From NCBI GenBank assembly GCA_021811005.1, contig JAJZPY010000011.1:1-26331 (forward strand): 26,331 bases of DNA, in the 5' to 3' direction. Source of the stretch: Pseudomonadota bacterium. Lineage in GTDB: Bacteria; Pseudomonadota; Gammaproteobacteria; Burkholderiales; Ferrovaceae. Numbering within the stretch: the first letter of the stretch is position 1; the number at the start of each line of letters is the position of its first letter. Positions 1 through 6,565 of this stretch are shown here, one piece after another. The notes under the pieces were generated by a model that did not search any database, was not told the DNA's origin, and saw nothing but the letters and a program-made list of their open reading frames with translations. A program made the position numbers and the translations under genes.

Positions 1-85
1 CGCCGCCGAGCCGCCGAAACTCGGCGCGCATGAGGTTGGCAAGCCGGTTGACGAGGTCCAGAAGGACAATCGGGTTTTTGAGCAT
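1..85 (-). CDS. Probable MarR-family transcriptional regulator, N-terminal fragment (runs off the window)
   Basis: Reading leftward from an ATG at 85 there is an open frame of 28 codons before the window ends. It starts MLKNPIVLLDLVNRLANLMR and continues AEFRRLGG. An amphipathic N-terminal helix of this kind resembles the dimerisation helix of MarR-type winged-helix regulators, but the DNA-binding domain lies outside the window, so the family call is an inference. Support comes from context: two 19-bp TA-rich dyads, the type of site MarR dimers bind, sit 8 and 57 bases upstream of the start, as expected for autoregulation. No clear Shine-Dalgarno is visible in the A-rich leader. Confidence 0.5.
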   Translation of the reverse strand, partial: MLKNPIVLLDLVNRLANLMRAEFRRLGG

Positions 86-92
86 GAAAAAA

Positions 93-111
93 TAATATCG
101 ACTCAATACTA
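93..111. promoter_or_regulatory. MarR-type operator, copy 1
   Basis: TAATATCGACTCAATACTA is an imperfect dyad centred on 102; 14 of the 18 non-central bases are symmetric. Its reverse complement matches the copy at 1861-1879 at 17 of 19 positions. It lies directly in front of the leftward MarR-like gene, so autorepression is the simplest reading (inference). Confidence 0.55.
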
Positions 112-141
112 AAATGTCAAAAAATCAAAAAATAAAAATTT

Positions 142-160
142 TAATATCGATTCGATACCA
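142..160. promoter_or_regulatory. MarR-type operator, copy 2
   Basis: TAATATCGATTCGATACCA shares 16 of 19 positions with copy 1 and is centred 49 bp from it. It lies in the same AT-rich region between the MarR-like gene and lptM, so it could serve either direction. Binding by the neighbouring regulator is inferred from the repeated motif. Confidence 0.5.
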
Positions 161-333
161 CAAGACTCCTATCCCCATGAAATGCTGGGTTTTTTTACCC
201 AATCAGGCCTTTTTTACGGCCGTCAACCCCCTTTTTTCAGGCCTGTTGCAAATTTCACAACTCCCCGCAAACCCTTTGTTGACGCGGGTTTTCAGGGCAT
301 CGCAAAGAAAAAACGGAGCGCGGGTTCATTCAT

Positions 334-360
334 GGGCGAAAAATGAGGGGTTTTTCGCCC
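334..360. repeat. Perfect 10-bp inverted repeat upstream of lptM
   Basis: GGGCGAAAAA at 334-343 and TTTTTCGCCC at 351-360 pair perfectly around a 7-base loop, ending 18 bases before the lptM start. The T-run lies inside the stem rather than after it, so this is not a standard intrinsic terminator. It may be an operator or an RNA hairpin; the role is unknown. Confidence 0.6.
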
Positions 361-362
361 TG

Positions 363-371
363 TGTTAGACT
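363..371 (+). promoter_or_regulatory. Candidate extended -10 for lptM-lysA
   Basis: TG-T-TAGACT fits the extended -10 pattern TGn plus a hexamer with 4 of 6 TATAAT matches. It ends 7 bases before the lptM ATG, so transcription would begin at or beside the start codon. No -35 box or Shine-Dalgarno is convincing. This is a weak call. Confidence 0.25.
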
Positions 372-378
372 TTTCGGC

Positions 379-548
379 ATGAAACGTACGAATTTTTGGT
401 GGCGGATTTTTCTCTTGCTGGCGGCAGCACACCTTTCCGCATGCGGACTCAAAGGTCCGCTGACGCTTCCCAAGCCTGCTCCGAGCCCCGACACCACGCC
501 GCGCACCAGCAACCCGGCCCCCCAGACCCCACCCAATCCGACGCCATA

Positions 549-549
<1 letters not shown>
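379..549 (+). CDS. lptM: LPS-assembly lipoprotein LptM (YifL-like)
   Basis: This is a 56-residue lipoprotein. The N-terminus has basic residues (MKRTNFWWR), a hydrophobic stretch, and a lipobox LSAC with the lipidated Cys at 22. The mature start, CGLKGPLTLPKP, is the signature of the LptM/YifL family, which assists assembly of the LptD-LptE LPS translocon at the outer membrane (family knowledge). The rest is a Pro/Thr/Ser-rich tail. An upstream in-frame ATG at 343 would put 12 extra residues before the signal peptide and overlap the 334-360 hairpin, so the start at 379 is preferred. The stop overlaps the lysA start by one base (TAATG), indicating translational coupling. The lptM-lysA order is common in proteobacteria. 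Confidence 0.85.
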
Positions 550-1811
<1,262 letters not shown>

Positions 1812-1860
1812 CGACATTCTGGCGAGATTCGACTTCGTAAAATCCGCAATCGCCAAGATT

Positions 1861-1879
1861 TAGTATTGAATCGATACTA
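1861..1879. promoter_or_regulatory. MarR-type operator, copy 3 (near-perfect palindrome)
   Basis: TAGTATTGAATCGATACTA is symmetric at 8 of 9 base pairs around position 1870. It is the same motif as at 93-111 and 142-160, about 1.7 kb away. It lies 215 bases upstream of the histone-like gene and 49 bases past the lysA stop; the only downstream gene is the histone-like one. It probably places that gene under the MarR-like regulator (inference). Confidence 0.6.
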
Positions 1880-1893
1880 AATTCCAACGAATT

Positions 1894-1910
1894 GGACAAA
1901 ATAGTTGTCC
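1894..1910. promoter_or_regulatory. 17-bp dyad GGACAA-N5-TTGTCC, possible second operator
   Basis: Perfect 6-bp arms flank the spacer AATAG. The centre (1902) is 32 bp, about three helical turns, from the centre of the MarR-type operator at 1870. The binding protein is not recognised. GC content is too low for a terminator stem. Confidence 0.4.
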
Positions 1911-2094
1911 TGTTCCTGGCTTTCAAACGCTCACTGGAAGTTTTCTGAAATAGAATCCAACTCACCAAGAGGCATGCACTGAGAAGTCGAGTGCCCTTCG
2001 TGTGGGTTCATCGGATGTGGTCGATTGGTCCCACTTGGTAGTGCAACGCACGAACGATTTGGAACAGCCGATCAATACTGACAAGGAGTCAACG

Positions 2095-2667
2095 ATGGTA
2101 GCAGCCAAGAAGAAACCCGCCGCCAAGAAACCCGCAGCGGCCAAGAAAGCCGTAGCCAAGAAACCCGTCGCCAAAAAGGCCGCAGCACCGAAGAAGGCAG
2201 CCGCCAAGAAGCCCGCCGTGAAGAAAGCCGCGGCCAAGAAGCCCGCCGCGAAGAAAGCCACCGCGAAGAAGGCTGCACCGAAGAAAGCCGCAGCCAAGAA
2301 GAAGCCCGCCGCGAAGAAGGCCGCACCGAAGAAAGCCGCAGCCAAGAAGCCCGCCGCGAAGAAGGCCGCACCGAAGAAAGCCGCAGCCAAGAAGCCCGCC
2401 GCGAAGAAGGCCGCACCGAAGAAAGCCGCAGCCAAGAAGCCCGCCGCGAAGAAGGCCGCGCCGAAGAAAGCCGCAGCCAAGAAGCCCGCCGCGAAGAAGG
2501 CCGCGCCCAAGAAGGCCGCTGCCAAAAAGCCTGCTGCAAAAAAGGCTGCGCCGAAAAAGGCTCCCGTGAAGAAGGCCGTGGTTGCCAAGCCGGCCGCACC
2601 GAAGCCCGTTGTCGCCCCGGCTCCCGTGGCGGTCATTCCGGCACCCCTGATCAAGCCGATGTTCTAA
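2095..2667 (+). CDS. Histone H1-like, Lys/Ala/Pro-rich nucleoid protein
   Basis: This 190-residue protein consists almost entirely of KKPAAKKAA-type repeats and is extremely basic. It resembles the C-terminal tail of eukaryotic histone H1 and bacterial H1-like proteins (Bordetella BpH1, chlamydial HctB, Pseudomonas AlgP), which bind DNA without sequence specificity. Residues from about 67 to 157 are a 15-residue repeat (KKPAAKKAAPKKAAA register) encoded by 45-bp units. The last 30 residues change to an Ala/Pro/Val tail ending LIKPMF. The start at 2095 follows a strong Shine-Dalgarno (AAGGAG, 7-base spacing), and the Lys-rich sequence begins immediately; an in-frame extension back to 2002 lacks this character. 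The gene stands alone and ends at an intrinsic terminator. Repeat-rich proteins defy fine homology calls, so no symbol is given. Confidence 0.8.
   Translation: MVAAKKKPAAKKPAAAKKAVAKKPVAKKAAAPKKAAAKKPAVKKAAAKKPAAKKATAKKAAPKKAAAKKKPAAKKAAPKKAAAKKPAAKKAAPKKAAAKKPAAKKAAPKKAAAKKPAAKKAAPKKAAAKKPAAKKAAPKKAAAKKPAAKKAAPKKAPVKKAVVAKPAAPKPVVAPAPVAVIPAPLIKPMF
2293..2565 (+). repeat. 45-bp tandem repeats inside the histone-like gene
   Basis: A 48-bp first unit (2293-2340, carrying one extra AAG) is followed by 45-bp units at 2341-2385, 2386-2430, 2431-2475, 2476-2520 and 2521-2565. The units at 2341 and 2386 are identical; the one at 2431 differs by one base; the last two diverge at synonymous positions and near the end. 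All units keep the frame, so gain or loss changes the protein by 15 residues. Confidence 0.9.
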
Positions 2668-2684
2668 AGCGGCTTCGTATCCCG

Positions 2685-2718
2685 CCGGGCGCCCTGCAAG
2701 GGTGTCCCGGTGGTTTTT
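2685..2718 (+). terminator. Intrinsic terminator of the histone-like gene
   Basis: CCGGG-CG-CCCT at 2685-2695 pairs with AGGG-TGT-CCCGG at 2699-2710 (one G-T pair, one bulged T, GCA loop), followed by TTTTT at 2714-2718. It begins 18 bases after the stop. The opposite strand has no T-run after the stem, so it is not an obvious terminator for mtgA. Confidence 0.8.
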
Positions 2719-2735
2719 GCCTGCTGTCCCGCCAG

Positions 2736-3437
2736 CTAGCGCGGGATCGTCACCATCATCATGCGCACCTCAATGGTGTCGCTCTTGTCCAGCAATCGCT
2801 CCGTTTCACCATGCCGGTCGTAATAGCGCGGGCTGGGAATCATCGAGGCCAGGCGAGCCGCCTGCGCCGTGGTCAGCGCGCTCACAGGCTCCCCGTAATA
2901 ATGTCCGGAAGCGGCCGCGCATCCGAAAACACCATCGCCCCATTCGATCACGTTGAGGTAAACCTCGAGAATCCGGCGCTTGCTCCAGGTGGCTTCCAGC
3001 ATGAGGGTGATGAGGGCTTCCTCGGCTTTGCGCCAAAGGCTGCGCCGGCCTGACAGAAACAGGTTTTTGGCCAGTTGCTGGGTGATGGTGGATCCGCCGG
3101 CCACCGGACGGCCGCGACGAAGGTCCTTGTTGATGGCCCGGCGCATGCCTTCCCAGTCAAATCCATGGTGCGACACAAACGTGGAATCCTCGGCAGCCAC
3201 CACGGCGCGCTTCAGGCTATTGGGTACCCGCTCGTAAGGAATCCAGGGGTGCGGCAGCAAGGGGCCTCGCCCGGCCTCCTGGCGCGCTTCGGCGCGCAAT
3301 CTCATGAATGACGTGGAATCGGGATTGTGCGTGCGCCACCACAGGACCTGGGCGAAGATCCAGGCCTCCCAGAGCAGGAGGAGAAGGAATCCGGCAAGCA
3401 GCGCCTTGCGCAGCCAATACCCCAGACGACCCGGCAC
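2736..3437 (-). CDS. mtgA: Monofunctional biosynthetic peptidoglycan glycosyltransferase
   Basis: This 233-residue GT51 enzyme polymerises lipid II into glycan strands at the periplasmic face of the inner membrane. One N-terminal membrane segment (about residues 10-33, KALLAGFLLLLLWEAWIF) anchors it. The domain shows the motifs AAEDSTFVSHHGFD (catalytic Glu about 83), GGSTITQQLAKNLFLS and RRILEVYLNVIEWGDGVFGC. There is no transpeptidase domain, so it is MtgA rather than a class A PBP; length matches (E. coli 242). The chosen start is GTG at 3437, one base after the aroE stop, with GGAG about ten bases upstream. A longer frame back to 3698 lies entirely inside aroE and is rejected. It is the last gene of the rhodanese-aroE-mtgA unit. 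Confidence 0.9.
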   Translation of the reverse strand: MPGRLGYWLRKALLAGFLLLLLWEAWIFAQVLWWRTHNPDSTSFMRLRAEARQEAGRGPLLPHPWIPYERVPNSLKRAVVAAEDSTFVSHHGFDWEGMRRAINKDLRRGRPVAGGSTITQQLAKNLFLSGRRSLWRKAEEALITLMLEATWSKRRILEVYLNVIEWGDGVFGCAAASGHYYGEPVSALTTAQAARLASMIPSPRYYDRHGETERLLDKSDTIEVRMMMVTIPR

Positions 3438-3438
3438 G

Positions 3439-4281
3439 CTAACCCAGCTCCGCACGCAACCGCTGCAACACCGGTGCGGTATCGGGATAAACGCCGCGCC
3501 AAAGATGGAAGGATTCCGCCGCCTGCTCAACCAGCATCCCCAACCCGTCCACGGCACGCGCCGCGCCCCTTTGCGTGGCGAACGCCATGAAAGCGGTACA
3601 CCCTTTGCCGTACACCATGTCGTAGGCCAGCGTGCGGGGACCGAACACCCAGTCCGGCAAGCGCGGCACCTCCCCCGACAGGCTCCCGGAGGTGGCATTG
3701 ATGACGAAGTCGTATGAATCGCGGGGAATTGCGTCCAGCCCGCAGGCCAGGCAACGGTTCATGCGGTCGGGTGCAATGGCGCCGCTCTGGCGAAGTTCTC
3801 CGAGCAGGACCTCGGCACGGGCAGGGGTGCGATTGGCCACCACCAGGCGAGCCGCTCCGGCGGCGAGCAACGGCTCGACTACCCCGCGTGCCGCCCCCCC
3901 TGCACCCAGCAGAAGGACACTGCGCCCTTGCAGGTCGCAATCGAGGTTGCGCTGCAGGTCGCGTACAAGACCGACGCCATCCGTGTTGTCGGCGTAGATG
4001 TCACCCGCCCGGAAATCCAGCGTATTGGCTGCCCCGGCTGCCTGGGCCCGCCCGGAATGCCGATCTGCCAGGGCGTAGGCCCGTTCCTTGAAGGGCAGGG
4101 TGATGTTGAGCCCTTTTCCGCCCTCGGCGCGAAAGCGTGCCACAGCCTCCTCAAACCCTTCGGGATCCGGCCCGATGCGCTCGTAAACCATGTGCTGACC
4201 TGTCGCGTGGGCAAACAGGGCATGGATTTGCGGCGACCGGCTGTGTGCCACCGGATGGCCCATGACGGCATAGCGGTCCAT
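3439..4281 (-). CDS. aroE: Shikimate dehydrogenase (NADP+)
   Basis: This 280-residue cytoplasmic enzyme reduces 3-dehydroshikimate to shikimate in aromatic amino acid synthesis. The shikimate-binding half has GHPVAHSRSP near the N-terminus, ITLPFKE with the catalytic Lys (K65) and NTDG with the catalytic Asp (D101). The Rossmann half has the dinucleotide loop GAGGAARGV (126-134) and ANRTPARAE, the NRTxxR-like NADP-preferring motif. The C-terminal GMLVEQAAESFHLWRG is diagnostic of AroE. The start codon lies 5 bases after the rhodanese gene stop and mtgA begins one base beyond the aroE stop, so the three are almost certainly one transcript. Confidence 0.95.
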   Translation of the reverse strand: MDRYAVMGHPVAHSRSPQIHALFAHATGQHMVYERIGPDPEGFEEAVARFRAEGGKGLNITLPFKERAYALADRHSGRAQAAGAANTLDFRAGDIYADNTDGVGLVRDLQRNLDCDLQGRSVLLLGAGGAARGVVEPLLAAGAARLVVANRTPARAEVLLGELRQSGAIAPDRMNRCLACGLDAIPRDSYDFVINATSGSLSGEVPRLPDWVFGPRTLAYDMVYGKGCTAFMAFATQRGAARAVDGLGMLVEQAAESFHLWRGVYPDTAPVLQRLRAELG

Positions 4282-4286
4282 GGAAT

Positions 4287-4739
4287 TCAGTTCTGTTTCC
4301 AGGGCAACCCCACTGCGCGCCAGCCATTCATCTGGTTGCGGTGCCCCTGGGCATCGCGTTCCCCTTCAAATCCATGCAGCACGTTGTAACAGGAGGCAAA
4401 ACCGGCAGCGCTGGCAAGGCAGGCAGCAGAATGCGAACGCGCTCCTGAACGGCACAGGAACATGAGCAGGGTGTCTTCGGCCACCGATTGGCGCAGCAGG
4501 TCAATGAAACTTTCGTTGCGTTGGCAGGCAGGATAATCCTGCCACTCGATGTGCAAGGCCCCCGGCACGAAGCCGACCCAGTCCAGCTCCGCGCGAGTCC
4601 GGACATCCACCAGGACCGCGGCTGCCGAAGCATTCAGGATTTCGAAGGCCTCCACTGGCAGCAGGGCGCCGTCATAAGGTAAATTGGCATCAGCTGCACG
4701 ACCCTGGGCAATTTTCAGCAGCTCGGGAATTTTGGCCAT
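4287..4739 (-). CDS. Single-domain rhodanese-like protein
   Basis: This 150-residue protein has one rhodanese fold: LVDVRTRAELDWVGFVPGALHIEW (CH2A-like region) and the active-site loop CRSGARS with the persulfide-forming Cys at 96. Such proteins transfer sulfane sulfur from a persulfide to an acceptor; the physiological substrate cannot be told from sequence. There is no signal peptide, so it should be cytoplasmic. I chose ATG at 4739 (MAKIPELLK). The in-frame ATG 27 bases upstream overlaps the -10 box of the candidate promoter and so cannot be used from that transcript. A frame open to 5144 runs through the glnA control region and is not real. It is first in the operon with aroE and mtgA. 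Confidence 0.85.
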   Translation of the reverse strand: MAKIPELLKIAQGRAADANLPYDGALLPVEAFEILNASAAAVLVDVRTRAELDWVGFVPGALHIEWQDYPACQRNESFIDLLRQSVAEDTLLMFLCRSGARSHSAACLASAAGFASCYNVLHGFEGERDAQGHRNQMNGWRAVGLPWKQN

Positions 4740-4767
4740 CTGGGATTCACTGGAGACGGGGAGCCTC

Positions 4768-4795
4768 ATTGTACGCCAGGGGACTGTTCGGGCAA
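4768..4795 (-). promoter_or_regulatory. Candidate sigma-70 promoter for rhodanese-aroE-mtgA
   Basis: On the minus strand TTGCCC (4795-4790), a 16-bp spacer and TACAAT (4773-4768, 5 of 6 to consensus) predict a start near 4761 and a leader of about 22 bases before the ATG at 4739. The -35 box lies only about 20 bp from the first NtrC-type site of the divergent glnA promoter. Confidence 0.5.
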
Positions 4796-4814
4796 ATGCC
4801 CCGCGCCGCCGATA

Positions 4815-4831
4815 TGCACATTTATAGTGCA
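4815..4831. promoter_or_regulatory. NtrC enhancer site 1 (glnA)
   Basis: TGCAC-N7-GTGCA matches the NtrC consensus TGCACC-N5-GGTGCA at its ten outer bases. The dyad extends to perfect 8-bp arms, ATATGCAC (4812-4819) and GTGCATAT (4827-4834). It is centred about 128 bases upstream of the predicted sigma-54 start. Confidence 0.8.
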
Positions 4832-4845
4832 TATTTTCCAAGATG

Positions 4846-4862
4846 AGCACTATTATTGTGCA
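4846..4862. promoter_or_regulatory. NtrC enhancer site 2 (glnA)
   Basis: AGCAC-N7-GTGCA matches 9 of the 10 outer NtrC consensus bases. The centre lies 31 bp (three helical turns) from site 1, near -97, the same geometry as the tandem strong sites at enteric glnAp2. A weaker half-match, TGCACC-N5-GTGGCA, lies at 4883-4899. Confidence 0.75.
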
Positions 4863-4924
4863 TTTCAGGAAGGCGCCAGCTTTGCACCGCCTTGTGGCAC
4901 AATGGCATGTTGCAGAATCACGAT

Positions 4925-4940
4925 TGGCACGCAACCTGCT
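4925..4940 (+). promoter_or_regulatory. Sigma-54 promoter of glnA
   Basis: TGGCACGCAACCTGCT matches TGGCAC-N5-TTGCW at every fixed position except one (C for the first T). GG at 4926-4927 and GC at 4938-4939 are correctly spaced, giving a predicted start near 4951 and a leader of about 100 bases. Together with two NtrC sites and NtrBC encoded downstream, this implies activation under nitrogen limitation. Confidence 0.85.
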
Positions 4941-5011
4941 TGCAATCGAGGTTGCATTTACAAATGACTGCAAGCGGCAACCGCATGTCGCGAGCACCTT
5001 GAATTGGACGG

Positions 5012-5027
5012 CACGAAGGACTTCGTG
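5012..5027 (+). other. Short hairpin in the glnA leader
   Basis: CACGAAG (5012-5018) and CTTCGTG (5021-5027) are perfectly complementary; sterically this is a 6-bp stem with a GGAC tetraloop. It ends 11 bases before the glnA Shine-Dalgarno. It might stabilise the mRNA or affect initiation; the function is unknown. Confidence 0.4.
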
Positions 5028-5051
5028 AGCGAAACAACAGGAGATACAAAG

Positions 5052-6461
5052 ATGGCAGTAGCCAATGTCATGCAGATGATCAAGGACAACGAAGTCAAAT
5101 TCGTGGACTTGCGTTTTACCGACACCCGCGGCAAGGAACAGCACGTTTCCGTCCCGGTCAGCTCATTCGGCCCCGAAAAATTCACGGAAGGCCATGCCTT
5201 TGACGGCTCGTCGATTGCGGGCTGGAAAGGCATCCAGGCCTCCGACATGCTGCTGATGCCCGACCCCACCACGGCCAACCTCGACCCCTTCATGGACGAG
5301 ACCACGCTGCTGCTCACGTGCGACGTGGTCGAACCTTCCGACGGCAAAGGCTATGACCGCGACCCCCGCTCCCTGGCCCGTCGCGCCGAAGCCTACCTCA
5401 AGTCGAGCGGCCTGGGCGACACCGCCTACTTCGGCCCCGAACCCGAATTCTTCGTTTTCGACTCCGTGACCTGGAATGTGGACATGTCCGGCTGCGGCGT
5501 CAAGATCAACTCCGAAGAAGCCCCCTGGTCTTCCGGCAAGGAATTTGAAGGCGGCAACATGGCCCATCGCCCGGCCGTGAAAGGCGGCTATTTCCCCGTG
5601 CCCCCGGTCGATTCCCTGCAGGACATCCGCTCGGCCATGTGCCTGGCGCTTGAAGACATGGGTGTTCCCGTGGAAGTGCATCACCATGAAGTGGCCGCAC
5701 CCGGACAATGCGAAATCGGCACCAAGTTCGCTCCGCTGGTTCAGCGCGCCGACTGGCTGCAGATCCTCAAGTACGTGGTCCACAACGTGGCCCATTCCTA
5801 CGGCAAGACCGCCACGTTCATGCCCAAGCCGGTGGTGGGTGACAACGGTTCCGGCATGCACGTGCACCAGTCGGTCTGGAAAGACGGCAAGAACCTGTTC
5901 GCAGGCAACGGCTACGCCGGACTTTCCGAGTTCGCCCTGTACTACATCGGCGGGATCATCAAGCACGCCAAGGCCCTGAACGCCATCACCAACCCCGGCA
6001 CCAACTCCTACAAACGCCTGGTTCCCGGATTTGAAGCCCCGGTCAAGCTGGCCTACTCGGCCCGCAACCGTTCGGCTGCCATCCGCGTGCCGTTCGTCCA
6101 GAGCGACAAGGCCCGCCGTATCGAAGTGCGTTTCCCTGACCCGCTCGCCAACCCGTACCTGGCCTTCTCGGCTCTGCTGATGGCCGGCCTGGACGGCGTG
6201 CAGAACAAGATCCACCCGGGTGAAGCCGCGGACAAGGACCTGTACCACCTGGCTCCGGAAGAAGACGCCAAGATCCCGGCACCGGCCGCCTCCCTGGAAG
6301 AAGCGCTGGCCGCCCTGGACAAGGACCGCGAGTTCCTCACACGCGGCGGTGTGTTCTCCAACGACATGATCGATGCGTACATCGCCCTCAAGATGGAAGA
6401 GGTCACCCTGTTCCGCATGACCACCCATCCGGTGGAATTCCAGATGTACTACAGCCTCTGA
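5052..6461 (+). CDS. glnA: Glutamine synthetase type I
   Basis: This 469-residue enzyme condenses ammonium and glutamate to glutamine with ATP, as a cytoplasmic dodecamer. The length equals E. coli GlnA. Visible motifs are the beta-grasp region (FVDLRFTDTRGKEQH), FDGSSIAGWKGI, EPEFFVFD, NGSGMHVHQS, NPGTNSYKRLVPGFEAP (ATP/glutamate binding) and RNRSAAIRVP. DKDLYHL contains the adenylylation tyrosine (Y398), so GlnE-type regulation is expected. ATG at 5052 follows AGGAG (5039-5043) with 8-base spacing; an in-frame ATG at 5004 lacks this and would add 16 unrelated residues. Transcription from the sigma-54/NtrC control region upstream is strongly indicated. A strong terminator separates it from ntrB. 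Confidence 0.98.
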   Translation: MAVANVMQMIKDNEVKFVDLRFTDTRGKEQHVSVPVSSFGPEKFTEGHAFDGSSIAGWKGIQASDMLLMPDPTTANLDPFMDETTLLLTCDVVEPSDGKGYDRDPRSLARRAEAYLKSSGLGDTAYFGPEPEFFVFDSVTWNVDMSGCGVKINSEEAPWSSGKEFEGGNMAHRPAVKGGYFPVPPVDSLQDIRSAMCLALEDMGVPVEVHHHEVAAPGQCEIGTKFAPLVQRADWLQILKYVVHNVAHSYGKTATFMPKPVVGDNGSGMHVHQSVWKDGKNLFAGNGYAGLSEFALYYIGGIIKHAKALNAITNPGTNSYKRLVPGFEAPVKLAYSARNRSAAIRVPFVQSDKARRIEVRFPDPLANPYLAFSALLMAGLDGVQNKIHPGEAADKDLYHLAPEEDAKIPAPAASLEEALAALDKDREFLTRGGVFSNDMIDAYIALKMEEVTLFRMTTHPVEFQMYYSL

Positions 6462-6470
6462 TCTGTCTTG

Positions 6471-6492
6471 CCAGAAGCATCATGGCTTCTGG
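6471..6492 (+). other. Perfect 8-bp hairpin after glnA
   Basis: CCAGAAGC (6471-6478) and GCTTCTGG (6485-6492) flank the loop ATCATG, 9 bases after the glnA stop and 11 bases before the terminator stem. No T-run follows. It may protect the glnA mRNA 3' end or act as a pause or processing site. Confidence 0.5.
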
Positions 6493-6503
6493 AACTTCAG
6501 GCC

Positions 6504-6540
6504 AAGCCCGCCATCCCATGCAGGGATAGCGGGCTTTTTT
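6504..6540 (+). terminator. Intrinsic terminator between glnA and ntrB
   Basis: AAGCCCGC-C-ATCCC pairs with GGGAT-A-GCGGGCTT around the loop ATGCA (one C-A mismatch), followed by a run of Ts to 6540. It is strong enough to end most glnA transcripts, so ntrBC would be made at a low level by read-through, as in enteric bacteria. Confidence 0.9.
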
Positions 6541-6565
6541 ATCACCGGAACCCGGCAGGAGCACC

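Larger units (their letters stand above)
86..378. other. AT-rich intergenic region with phased A/T tracts, no gene seen
   Basis: This 293-base divergent region is much richer in A/T than the surrounding genes. A-runs of 5-6 lie at 87-92, 119-124, 127-132 and 134-138, and T-runs of 6-7 at 190-196, 210-215 and 232-237. Spacing of the T-runs near 20-21 bases suggests curved DNA. It holds operators 1 and 2, a perfect 10-bp inverted repeat (334-360) and a candidate lptM promoter. A short rightward frame at 114-368 has no coding character and is not called. Confidence 0.6.
1812..2094. other. Intergenic region lysA to histone-like gene: operator and dyad, no gene seen
   Basis: This 283-base gap holds the best copy of the 19-bp MarR-type dyad (1861-1879), a second unrelated dyad (1894-1910), a possible -10 box TAGAAT at 1951-1956 without a matching -35, and a long leader ending in a good Shine-Dalgarno (AAGGAG, 2083-2088). 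Absence of a -35 with upstream dyads would fit activator-dependent transcription, but that is inference. No credible coding frame is present on either strand. Confidence 0.6.

Noticed and set aside
187..221. GGGT-T6-ACCC and GGCC-T6-AC-GGCC mini-hairpins as terminators
   Set aside because: Stems of four base pairs with the T-run in the loop do not form intrinsic terminators, and no rightward gene ends there.
114..368. 84-codon rightward frame before lptM
   Set aside because: It lies in the AT-rich control region, spans the operators and the hairpin, lacks a ribosome-binding site and has no recognisable features.
2293..2565. Regular repeats resembling a CRISPR array
   Set aside because: Units are contiguous with no unique spacers and encode in-frame protein repeats.
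1962..2654. Leftward 230-codon frame of AAFFGAAFFAAGF repeats, looking like a membrane protein
   Set aside because: It is the antisense reading of the Lys/Ala repeats; the opposite frame has a strong Shine-Dalgarno, a terminator and a known protein type.
4895..4914. Second TGGCAC...TTGCA sigma-54 candidate
   Set aside because: The spacer is 9 bases instead of 5, so GG and GC are on the wrong spacing; 4925-4940 is correctly spaced.
5163..6428. 421-codon leftward frame inside glnA
   Set aside because: Shadow of a highly conserved gene; no Shine-Dalgarno or motif.
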